Part shown: piece after piece, positions 7,309 through 12,882 of the stretch | Position numbering within the stretch: the first letter of the stretch is position 1 | How the letters are laid out: each line of letters starts with the position of its first letter | Assembly (NCBI GenBank): GCA_945861815.1 | Contig: CAMAVV010000025.1 | Coordinates: 1-12,882 of the forward strand | Origin: Thermoflexus hugenholtzii JAD2 | GTDB lineage: Bacteria; Chloroflexota; Dehalococcoidia; SHYB01 | Length of the DNA: 12,882 nt | Direction of reading: 5' to 3' | Notes under the pieces: model-generated | Database searches by the model: none | What the model was told of the DNA's origin: nothing | The model's input: only the letters and a program-made list of their open reading frames with translations | Position numbers and translations under genes: made by a program

Positions 7309-7947
7309 CTAAGGCTCGCTGGCGTCCCATGCCGGCAGGGTGTGGTAGCCCTCGGATGGCGTTTTGGTGATGGTCTTCAAGCCCTGGGCGCGCTTGAGGC
7401 GCTGGATGTTGTAGAAGTGGGTGGTGAGCTCGTAATAGACGTGGCGGAATGTCGCTTCAAAGTTGATACGCCACTTTCCCGGGTTGTTCGGGTCATCTTC
7501 GATGCCCGTGGGATGCGCGGCTTTGACCTGGGCGATGAAGCCGGTTGAGTCGATCGTCAGCCACTGGGAGCGCATCGTTGCAGGCGTCTCGCGCTTCACG
7601 ACAAATAGATTAAATTCGATGCCCCTTTTGAAGAACGCCAGAAGGCCGTTCGCATCGAGGGCGTTGACGTATTTGTGCTGCTCTTCAGGCGCCTTCCCGT
7701 AATAGTCCTTGAAAAACGGGGCGACGCCGCTCATTGGAAGATCGGCGTTCCACCTGCGGTACATCCATGCGACGCCGACCATCGGCATGTGGCCGAGCTG
7801 ACGGCGGATGCTCCACTTACTCCACTCCCATTTTTCGGACGCGAAATCGAGTTGTTGCAATGTCAGGCCAGTGACTTCACGTTCGGTCTCTTCATAGATC
7901 GATTCAAAGCGCTGGGTGAAATTTTCTGCTGATGCGATGTCTGCCAT
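7309..7947 (-). CDS. DinB-superfamily putative metal-dependent protein
   Basis: This 212-residue cytoplasmic protein has the DinB/YfiT-like four-helix pattern: helix 1 with an ETEREV stretch, then IRRQLGH (H53) and the C-terminal helix RHVYYELTTHFYNIQR (H169, H177). H53, H169 and H177 are the likely metal ligands, with E173 nearby. The family includes thiol-dependent S-transferases (bacillithiol, mycothiol) and DNA-damage-inducible proteins of unknown function, and nothing here fixes the substrate. It is longer than the usual 150-170 residues, with an insertion between about 70 and 150. The ATG at 7947 follows an AAGGG with a short 4-nt gap. The gene lies 46 bp after the SDR and 44 bp before the selenoprotein, so all three probably share a transcript. 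Confidence 0.75.
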   Translation of the reverse strand: MADIASAENFTQRFESIYEETEREVTGLTLQQLDFASEKWEWSKWSIRRQLGHMPMVGVAWMYRRWNADLPMSGVAPFFKDYYGKAPEEQHKYVNALDANGLLAFFKRGIEFNLFVVKRETPATMRSQWLTIDSTGFIAQVKAAHPTGIEDDPNNPGKWRINFEATFRHVYYELTTHFYNIQRLKRAQGLKTITKTPSEGYHTLPAWDASEP

Positions 7948-7961
7948 GAGACCCTTCTATT

Positions 7962-7983
7962 GGGCGGGGACGCAGGTCCGCCC
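7962..7983 (-). other. GC-rich intercistronic hairpin between SDR and DinB-like genes
   Basis: GGGC (7962-7965) pairs with GCCC (7980-7983), and GGAC (7968-7971) pairs with GTCC (7976-7979), closing a GCAG loop with a two-base bulge. It lies between the SDR stop (7994) and the DinB-like start (7947). No U-tract follows, so it looks more like a processing, stability or attenuation element than a terminator. Confidence 0.4.
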
Positions 7984-7993
7984 CTGCTCTTGT

Positions 7994-8803
7994 TTAGTGC
8001 CCGGTGACCCAGTTGCCGCTCGGGTCGCGGATCCAGCCTTTGGAGGCGTAGTTGCCGCCGTCCACATGGATCGTCTGGCCGGTGACAAAGGACGACATGT
8101 CCGATGCCAAGTAGACTGCCGCGCCTGCCACGTCTTCGATGTTGCCGACGCGCTGAAGCGGGATGGTGCGGTTGTAGCGCTCGCTGTCCTCGGGCTTGGC
8201 GCTTAGGTTGACTCCCGGAGTCACGATAACATCGGGCGCGATGGAGTTGACGCGAATCTTGTGCTGGGCCAATTCAAGGGCCATGGTCCAGGTGAAGTTT
8301 TCCAGGCCGGCTTTGCAGGCCGAGTAGACGGCGTAACCTGGAGCCGCGCGCCACGCCTCGATGCTGGTTACCTGTATGATCGCTCCGCCTGTCTTGAGAC
8401 GGACCATCTCGTCGGCGATGGACTTGGTGCAGTAGAAGGCCGACTTGAGGTTGATGCGGATGAGAGCGTCCCATCCCTTTTCGGCGACATCGAGGAAGTT
8501 GGACTTGAAGGTGCCGCCGACGTTGTTGACGAGGATGTTGATCTTGCCGAAGTTGTCGAGGGTCGCCTTGGTCATGGCCTTCACCTGATCGAACTCGCGC
8601 ACGTCAACGGTGTAGGGGAGAGCGCGAACGCCCTTCCTGGCGATCTCGGCGGCCGTCTTTTGCGCGGCGTCGCCATCCTTATCGGCGATGACGACATTTG
8701 CGCCAAAGGAGGCGAGCCCCATGGCGATGCCTTTGCCTATGCCGTTTGCGCCGCCGGTCACGATGGCAGTGCGTCCGTCCAGGGAAGCGAGAGACCTGTC
8801 CAT
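7994..8803 (-). CDS. Short-chain dehydrogenase/reductase (classical SDR)
   Basis: This 269-residue cytosolic oxidoreductase has all classical SDR landmarks: the TGGANGIG nucleotide-binding loop at 16-23, D41 at the end of beta-2 (favouring NAD over NADP), NNVGG at 93-97, catalytic N118, S147, and the YSACK motif with Y160 and K164. A VDGG motif near 247-250 is followed by a 19-residue tail. The length fits the FabG-like/glucose-dehydrogenase-like group; the substrate cannot be told from sequence. ATG 8803 has a strong SD, GGAGG, four bases upstream. It is the first gene of the leftward unit and is divergent from the CoA-transferase operon, which suggests a link to acyl-CoA metabolism (inference). 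Confidence 0.93.
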   Translation of the reverse strand: MDRSLASLDGRTAIVTGGANGIGKGIAMGLASFGANVVIADKDGDAAQKTAAEIARKGVRALPYTVDVREFDQVKAMTKATLDNFGKINILVNNVGGTFKSNFLDVAEKGWDALIRINLKSAFYCTKSIADEMVRLKTGGAIIQVTSIEAWRAAPGYAVYSACKAGLENFTWTMALELAQHKIRVNSIAPDVIVTPGVNLSAKPEDSERYNRTIPLQRVGNIEDVAGAAVYLASDMSSFVTGQTIHVDGGNYASKGWIRDPSGNWVTGH

Positions 8804-8836
8804 ATGTCCTCCAATGCCGAGATGCGAGGCGCGTCA

Positions 8837-8864
8837 ATCATACCCGGCGGCGGAGTCCCGTCAA
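8837..8864 (-). promoter_or_regulatory. Sigma70-type promoter for the SDR gene
   Basis: On the minus strand, TTGACG (8864-8859) and TATGAT (8842-8837) are separated by 16 bp. Each box has one mismatch to consensus. Initiation near 8830 would leave a leader of about 27 nt carrying the GGAGG ribosome site before ATG 8803. Confidence 0.6.
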
Positions 8865-8890
8865 CTGCGCAGCAGCGGCGGGCTTTTCCC

Positions 8891-8920
8891 TGGACAACGC
8901 CTTTTGCAGCCGCCTATACT
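8891..8920 (+). promoter_or_regulatory. Sigma70-type promoter for the CoA-transferase operon
   Basis: TGGACA (8891-8896) and TATACT (8915-8920) are separated by 18 bp, each with one mismatch to consensus. The predicted start near 8927 leaves a leader of about 19 nt before GTG 8946. It lies back to back with the SDR promoter, with 26 bp between the two -35 boxes, including the 8-bp palindrome CTGCGCAG at 8865-8872. Confidence 0.6.
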
Positions 8921-8933
8921 AGGCCAACTTTTT

Positions 8934-8938
8934 AGGAG
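8934..8938 (+). promoter_or_regulatory. Ribosome binding site that sets a GTG start
   Basis: AGGAG lies 7 nt before GTG 8946. It supports that GTG over the open frame that runs back to 8688, which would overlap the divergent SDR gene and its promoter. Confidence 0.7.
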
Positions 8939-8945
8939 TGGACAG

Positions 8946-10166
8946 GTGCTGAAGGACCGCGCAGCGCTCTCAGATATCCGCGTCATCGAAGTCGGCGACT
9001 TCATCTCCGCGCCCTTTGCCGCAAAGATGATGGCCGACCTGGGCGCCGACGTCATCAAAGTCGAGCGGCCGCAGAGTGGCGACTCCTCGCGGCGGCACGG
9101 GCCGTTCCCCGGCGATATGCCGCACCGGGAGAAGAGCGGCCTCTTTCTCTACCTCAACGCCAACAAGCGCGGCATCACGCTGAACCTGGAAACGAAGACA
9201 GGGCGCGACACGCTCTTTGTGCTCTGCCGCCAGGCCGATGTGCTCATCGAAAACTTGCAGCCGCATCAGGCGCGTGACCTGGGACTTAGCTACGAGAGCT
9301 TCGCGGAGGCAAACCCACGGCTCATTGTCACATCGGTCACGGCCTTTGGGCGAAGCGGGCCATATAAGGATTACAAGGGACATGCCATCAACTCCACCGC
9401 CCTTTCCGGCATCGCGTCGCGCATCGGCGACCCGGCGCGCGAACCTCTGACGACGCCCCTTTCTCGAGGCGACTACTGGGGGGCCATCAGCGCCGCCGCC
9501 GCGACGATGGCGGCCCTTTTCGCGCGCCGTAAGACAGGTGAAGGCCAGCACGTCGATATCTCCAGCGCCGAGTGCATGTCCACCTTGGTCAGCTCGCTGA
9601 ACATCATGGATTTTGTCGATGTGGGCTTTGTCGCGGCGCGTTCCGGGCCCCGGCTCAAGATGATTTCCTACCCCTGGACCGTTCTTCCATGCAAAGACGG
9701 CTTCTTTACCCTCATCACAATCCAGGAGCGGCACTGGCAGCGGTTCATCGACCTGATGGGGAACCCGGAATGGGCGAAGGAGCCCAGGTACCAGGACCGA
9801 GATGCGATGGGAAAGCTCTATCCAGAGGAGGTAGACGAGCGCATCAGGCCGTTCCTCATGTCGAAGACGAAGGCGGAGCTGTGGAAGCTCTGCCGCGACA
9901 ACATGATCCCTTTTCAAGCGGTGCAGACGATGGAGAATGTCGCGCAATCGCCACACCTGAAGGCGCGCGACTATTGGGTGGACATGGAGCACCCTGATGC
10001 GGGACGGCTACGATATCCAGGTGCGCCTTACAAGCTATCGGAGTCGCCGTGGCGATCGCGGAAACCTGCGCCGCGCCTGGGGCAGCACAACACAGAGGTG
10101 CTTTGCGGCCTTTTAGGCTATAGCGGAGTGGACCTAGTGGATATGCGCAGGACGGGGATCATTTGA
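8946..10166 (+). CDS. CaiB/BaiF family (family III) CoA-transferase
   Basis: From GTG 8946 this is a 406-residue cytosolic enzyme, the usual family length. It has the N-terminal IRVIEVGDFISAPFAA segment, LGADVIKVERP at 32-42, NANKRGITLNL at about 71-81, and the hinge TGEGQHVDIS at about 197-206. Spacing to that motif places D176 (in SRGDYWG) at the position of the catalytic aspartate of formyl-CoA transferase (D169), which forms the acyl-enzyme anhydride. Family members move CoA between organic acids or racemise acyl-CoAs, and the substrate pair is not predictable here. The next gene is a second family member starting after a 1-nt gap, so the two are translationally coupled and may form a heteromeric, interlocked dimer or act in sequence. 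Confidence 0.93.
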   Translation: MLKDRAALSDIRVIEVGDFISAPFAAKMMADLGADVIKVERPQSGDSSRRHGPFPGDMPHREKSGLFLYLNANKRGITLNLETKTGRDTLFVLCRQADVLIENLQPHQARDLGLSYESFAEANPRLIVTSVTAFGRSGPYKDYKGHAINSTALSGIASRIGDPAREPLTTPLSRGDYWGAISAAAATMAALFARRKTGEGQHVDISSAECMSTLVSSLNIMDFVDVGFVAARSGPRLKMISYPWTVLPCKDGFFTLITIQERHWQRFIDLMGNPEWAKEPRYQDRDAMGKLYPEEVDERIRPFLMSKTKAELWKLCRDNMIPFQAVQTMENVAQSPHLKARDYWVDMEHPDAGRLRYPGAPYKLSESPWRSRKPAPRLGQHNTEVLCGLLGYSGVDLVDMRRTGII

Positions 10167-10167
10167 T

Positions 10168-11373
10168 ATGACACTGCCGCTGGAGGGCTATCGCGTTGCA
10201 GACCTGGGCCAGGTGTGGGCAGGCCCGGTGCTTGGCCACTACCTCGCCGACATGGGGGCGGAGGTCATCCGCATAGAGTCCTCGGCAGGCTCCGATAAGA
10301 TGCGTGAGATCGCGAAGGACCCGTCGGAGATCCGCAAGATGCTGGACGCGAACTTCGTCTTTCGAAACCGCTTGAGCGTCACGCTCAACTTCAACAAGCC
10401 GCGTGCGGTGGAGATGACGAAGGAAATCGTGCGTCACTGCGATATCGTCATCGAAAACTATTCACCACGGGTGCTGAAAAAGTTCGGGCTGGACTACCAA
10501 GCCCTTCGCAAGGAGCGGCCTGACATCGTCATGCTCTCCATGTCGGCAGCTGGGCAGAGCGGGCCCTTCCGCGACCTGATGGGGTATGGCCCCTCTATAA
10601 ACTCCGTCTCCGGCTTCGATAGCCACGTCGGCTATTTCGGCGATAGCCGCCTGATGGTGAACGTCTGGGATGCAGACCCGACGATGGCGACGATGGGGGC
10701 CTTTGCCCTGCTTTCGGCGCTACACTATCGCGAGCGCACCGGCGCAGGGCAATATATCGACCTCTCCTTTTACGAAGGTCTTACATCGCTCCTTGGCGAG
10801 AGCGTCATAGACTACTCGATGAACCGGCGCGTCGCCGTGCCTCAGGGCAATCGCCATCCGACGATGACGCCCCATGGAATATACCCATGCAAAGGGAGAG
10901 ACAAATGGCTCTCAATCGCGGTGAGCAGCCAAGAAGAGTGGCGAGCCTTCTGCACGGCTGTTGGCGAACAGGAATGGACAGAGGACGAGCGGTTCGCAGA
11001 TGTCTATGGGCGCCTGCAGCATCAAGAGGAGCTCGATGAATGCATCGCTGGATGGACGCGAACACAGACTAACTACGAGGCGATGCACCATTTGCAGGCA
11101 CATGGCGTTGCTGCGGCGGTCGTTGCCACTTTGGAAGATGTCTATCTTGACCCCCACGACCAGTTCCGGCGGCAGAGTCTTGTCATCCAGGATAAGCGAC
11201 TCGATAAGAGCGACGTCATCTACGGGATCCCGTGGCATTTGGGCAAGACCCCTGGCGCAATCCGCAGTCTTGCCCATGGGCTTGGACAAGACAACAAAGG
11301 CATCTTTTGCGACATGCTCGGGATGGCAGAGGGTGCAGTGGGAAGGCTCATTCAGGAACAAGTGGTCTATTAG
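10168..11373 (+). CDS. CaiB/BaiF family (family III) CoA-transferase, second copy
   Basis: This 401-residue protein starts at ATG 10168, one base after the previous stop. Landmarks: YRVADLGQVWAGPV at the N terminus, MGAEVIRIE at 29-37, the CDIVIENYSP segment at 91-100, AAGQSGPFRDLMGYG, and the hinge TGAGQYIDLS at 191-200. Counting back from GQ, D170 aligns with the catalytic aspartate of formyl-CoA transferase. It differs clearly from the upstream copy: there is an insertion and altered sequence after IES (residues 38-66) in place of the ERP-x-x-GD pattern. It is therefore an older paralogue rather than a recent duplicate, and probably has another acyl partner. The substrate is unknown. Confidence 0.93.
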   Translation: MTLPLEGYRVADLGQVWAGPVLGHYLADMGAEVIRIESSAGSDKMREIAKDPSEIRKMLDANFVFRNRLSVTLNFNKPRAVEMTKEIVRHCDIVIENYSPRVLKKFGLDYQALRKERPDIVMLSMSAAGQSGPFRDLMGYGPSINSVSGFDSHVGYFGDSRLMVNVWDADPTMATMGAFALLSALHYRERTGAGQYIDLSFYEGLTSLLGESVIDYSMNRRVAVPQGNRHPTMTPHGIYPCKGRDKWLSIAVSSQEEWRAFCTAVGEQEWTEDERFADVYGRLQHQEELDECIAGWTRTQTNYEAMHHLQAHGVAAAVVATLEDVYLDPHDQFRRQSLVIQDKRLDKSDVIYGIPWHLGKTPGAIRSLAHGLGQDNKGIFCDMLGMAEGAVGRLIQEQVVY

Positions 11374-11382
11374 GAGGCGCGT

Positions 11383-11766
11383 ATGCCGATGCAACCGATC
11401 AACCCAGACGGCTTATTCAAGGCCTCGTTCTATTCCCAGGGCGTGAAGGCGGCCAAGACGATCTACGTCTCCGGGCAAGTCGGCGCTGCCAAAGGACAGG
11501 TGGCTGGGGGTGGAAGCGATTTTGGGGCGGAGGCGCGACAGGCGCTGGAGAACATCCGCACGGTGGTCGAGAGCGGCGGCGGCACCATGGCGAATGTGGT
11601 GTCGCTGACATGCTTTATGGTGGATATGGAGCTTGGCAAGACGCTCTACCCGATCATCGCAGAGCTATTCCCCGGGGCAAAGCCGTCTGTGACGGCGATC
11701 GTGGTGAAGAGTTTGGGAAGCCCCAAATACAAGGTGGAGATACAGGCAGTAGCGGTGGTGGAGTAG
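11383..11766 (+). CDS. RidA/YjgF superfamily protein lacking the substrate-binding arginine
   Basis: This 127-residue protein starts at ATG 11383 after AGGAGG at 11372-11377, which overlaps the stop of the second CoA-transferase. Family features: YSQGV at 17-21, IYVSGQVG at 27-34, ARQALENIRTVVESGGG, NVVSLTCFMVDM, and the C-terminal VEIQAVAVV with E119. RidA proteins are trimers that hydrolyse reactive enamine/imine intermediates. The arginine that binds the substrate carboxylate in E. coli RidA (R105, in PARS) is replaced here by V103 (PSVT). Canonical 2-aminoacrylate deaminase activity is therefore unlikely, and the protein belongs to a non-RidA subgroup whose chemistry is unknown. It is co-transcribed with the CoA-transferases and may act on a related pathway intermediate (inference). 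Confidence 0.9.
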   Translation: MPMQPINPDGLFKASFYSQGVKAAKTIYVSGQVGAAKGQVAGGGSDFGAEARQALENIRTVVESGGGTMANVVSLTCFMVDMELGKTLYPIIAELFPGAKPSVTAIVVKSLGSPKYKVEIQAVAVVE

Positions 11767-11782
11767 GGGAGTAGATAGGAGT

Positions 11783-11819
11783 TCTAACCGCAGATTCCAC
11801 CGATTTGGAGAGGGTTAGA
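11783..11819 (+). terminator. Hairpin between convergent genes, possible bidirectional terminator
   Basis: TCTAACC (11783-11789) is a perfect inverse of GGTTAGA (11813-11819), and an inner TCCA (11796-11799) pairs with TGGA (11806-11809). It lies between the RidA-like stop (11766) and the end of the convergent DUF2283 gene (11844). Neither strand has a U-tract, so termination is only suggested by position. Confidence 0.35.
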
Positions 11820-11843
11820 GGCGCAGGGAAGAGGACTTGGCGC

Positions 11844-12077
11844 TTATCGGCGGCGCTTGCTGGCGTGCAAGATAGTTACGCCAACAATGGCCTTTCCTTC
11901 ATACCGAAGGATAATATCGTCGTCGGTCAATTTGCTGTCAGTCGCCCGGCTCGGCTTTTTGAAGTTGATGTAGAGAGTATCCGCTTCAGCATCATAGGTT
12001 GACCACAGGGTTCCCGTCGGTGAGCGTTTCACCGCAGGTATCAACTTCACGTAGTCGCGCACTTCAATCACGGCCAT
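11844..12077 (-). CDS. DUF2283 domain protein, possible antitoxin partner
   Basis: This 77-residue protein has the DUF2283 pattern: a beta-rich YDAEADTLYINF segment at 28-39, a T-x-x-L-T-D-D-D-IIL stretch at 46-57, then GKAIVGVTILHASKR at 61-75. DUF2283 proteins are small, of unknown function, and often encoded beside small toxin-like or DUF4258-like proteins. This gene follows the LTDERW protein gene by 49 bp on the same strand. The ATG at 12077 has only a weak purine-rich site upstream. The N-terminal 27 residues (MAVIEVRDYVKLIP and onward) extend beyond the domain core. Confidence 0.8.
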   Translation of the reverse strand: MAVIEVRDYVKLIPAVKRSPTGTLWSTYDAEADTLYINFKKPSRATDSKLTDDDIILRYEGKAIVGVTILHASKRRR

Positions 12078-12126
12078 AGCTGGGGTCTCTTTTTGAGGGA
12101 GTGAACTTTACTGGTCACAAAACCTA

Positions 12127-12369
12127 TTATGACAAACCAATCATGCGGCATTTCTCGGTAGCTGCAACCAACCACAAACGTGTTTTGATTTGGCGGACTG
12201 CAAGCAACTCGCCATGATGACCGGCGAATATGAATCCGGGTCGGGCTATGGTATCGAGCACTGTGGCGCGCAAGTCGGCCATTTCGAAATGCTCTTTAGA
12301 TATGTGCGTCCAGCGCTCGTCGGTGAGTCTAACTGGGGAGCCATTTTTGGAGCGCACAAGATGAATCAT
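12127..12369 (-). CDS. Small LTDERW-x-HI motif protein, possible toxin of a TA-like pair
   Basis: From ATG 12369 this is 80 residues long. ATG 12396 or TTG 12405 would add 9 or 12 residues with no better ribosome site. The core reads SPVRLTDERWTHISKEHFEM, then VLDTIARPGFIF, GELLAVRQ and a C-terminal strand WLVAATEKC. This resembles small proteins with an LTDERW-x-HI...HPE start that sit next to DUF2283 genes and may be distant RNase-like (RelE/PBECR-type) folds. That link is from memory and is not proven by visible catalytic residues; H31, H36 and H60-H61 are candidates. Base composition is noticeably less GC-rich than the flanking operons. ATG 12369 is preferred because the homologous core begins shortly after it and a -10-like AATAAT lies 6 nt upstream, compatible with a leaderless message. 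Confidence 0.6.
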   Translation of the reverse strand: MIHLVRSKNGSPVRLTDERWTHISKEHFEMADLRATVLDTIARPGFIFAGHHGELLAVRQIKTRLWLVAATEKCRMIGLS

Positions 12370-12375
12370 GGTGAG

Positions 12376-12405
12376 ATTATTGCCCAACCGTTGCATTTGA
12401 CTCAA
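12376..12405 (-). promoter_or_regulatory. Possible promoter for a leaderless toxin-like mRNA
   Basis: On the minus strand, TTGAGT (12405-12400) and AATAAT (12381-12376) are 18 bp apart, placing initiation at or beside ATG 12369. The boxes match consensus at 4 of 6 and 5 of 6 positions. Weak evidence. Confidence 0.25.
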
Positions 12406-12427
12406 TAGGCGTTTGTCAGGCAGCCCG

Positions 12428-12436
12428 TGCTATCAT
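12428..12436 (+). promoter_or_regulatory. Possible extended -10 for the right-end gene
   Basis: TGCTATCAT is an extended -10 about 30 bp before ATG 12466, with the same layout as TGCTATGAT before the selenoprotein gene. It is flanked by a small inverted pair, GTGC and GCAC. There is no -35 box at suitable spacing. Confidence 0.35.
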
Positions 12437-12465
12437 GAGCGCACCGCTGTTGCTGTGAGCACCCC

Positions 12466-12882
12466 ATGATTTTGAACTTTGAGCGCGGCAGCCAGGCCAA
12501 GCCTAAGGGCCACGCTATCGCCTACCTTCGCAACGTCGCCAACCCTGATGAGGTCTATGCGACATACCTCATCGTGCCGCCTATCGCCATCGACCTCACC
12601 AAGTACATGCCGCCGATGTTCGCGGGCAAGTTCTCCCTTGCCGAGATGGAGACCGTCTCCGCGATCCCGCTTCCACCGATGCCTGAAAAGGTGCCAGGTT
12701 TAGCCTACCTGCAGCAGCTCGCCGAGCGTCGGGAAGATGACATGATCGCCCTGGGCGTCAGCGACGTGAACGACCCGCAAACGATGCTTGGCGTGACGAC
12801 GGAGGCGGCGCAGGAGTCTCTGCGTTCGTACCAGGTCTACGTCGGGTCGCAGCCGAAGGCTCTCGACGAAAAGCCGCCGGTG
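12466..12882 (+). CDS. Unrecognised conserved-looking protein, truncated at right edge
   Basis: From ATG 12466 the frame is open for 139 codons to the window end. An in-frame TGA at 12436-12438 closes the upstream side, and no other ATG or alternative start lies between. The protein begins MILNFERGSQAKPKGHAIAY, followed by a probable beta strand pair around EVYATYLIVPPIAIDLTKY. Next is a proline-rich segment (IPLPPMPEKVPG) and a charged helical stretch with AERREDDM. It has no signal peptide or membrane segment. The codon pattern (GC-rich third positions) supports a real gene. I recall similar proteins only as uncharacterised entries from Chloroflexota, and give no function. Confidence 0.75.
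   Translation, partial: MILNFERGSQAKPKGHAIAYLRNVANPDEVYATYLIVPPIAIDLTKYMPPMFAGKFSLAEMETVSAIPLPPMPEKVPGLAYLQQLAERREDDMIALGVSDVNDPQTMLGVTTEAAQESLRSYQVYVGSQPKALDEKPPV

Noticed and set aside
8261..8935. 224-residue ORF on the plus strand
   Set aside because: It lies antisense to the SDR gene, which has complete family motifs, and resembles no protein family.
8688..8945. N-terminal extension of the first CoA-transferase to 8688
   Set aside because: It would overlap the SDR gene on the other strand and its promoter. The family N-terminal pattern begins after GTG 8946, which has its own ribosome site.
12190..12408. 72-residue plus-strand ORF opposite the LTDERW gene
   Set aside because: Its product has no family-like features, while the minus-strand product carries a recognisable motif and sits beside a DUF2283 gene.

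Overview
GC-rich, gene-dense bacterial window. The mix of FtsX/MacB-type ABC genes, CaiB/BaiF CoA-transferases, an SDR, a DinB-superfamily protein and a RidA-like protein suggests an environmental Chloroflexota (Dehalococcoidia-like) genome. That is an inference from gene content and protein style; no marker gene is present. Both ends cut through genes.

Region 1 (1-6995, + strand) is a tightly coupled ABC transporter operon. It holds the C-terminal part of one very large FtsX-type permease, a complete 1128-residue permease with two fused FtsX modules, and two MacB/LolD-type ATPases. Each junction overlaps (TGATG, TGATG, ATGA). The first ATPase carries a C-terminal SpoVT/AbrB-like extension. 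The two permeases are clearly paralogous over the part that can be compared, and neither contains a cysteine.

Region 2 (7010-8803, - strand) reads, in transcription order, SDR oxidoreductase, DinB-superfamily protein, then a small SelW/Rdx-type protein. The last gene is the main discovery. It is open from an ATG at 7264 only if an in-frame TGA at 7220-7222 is read as selenocysteine, which completes a CxxU redox motif. A candidate bacterial SECIS hairpin lies just downstream of the TGA. Ordinary gene calling would lose or truncate this gene.

Region 3 (8946-11766, + strand) is an operon of two family III CoA-transferases, 1 nt apart, and a RidA-superfamily protein that lacks the usual substrate-binding arginine. 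It is divergent from the SDR gene, and back-to-back sigma70-type promoters can be read in the 142-bp gap.

Region 4 (11844-12882) holds a small, less GC-rich pair on the - strand (a short protein with an LTDERW-x-HI motif and a DUF2283 protein), arranged like a toxin-antitoxin module. Divergent from it is the start of an unrecognised conserved-looking protein that runs off the right edge. There is no gene-free stretch over 300 bp, and I saw no tRNA, rRNA, CRISPR array, insertion sequence or phage gene.
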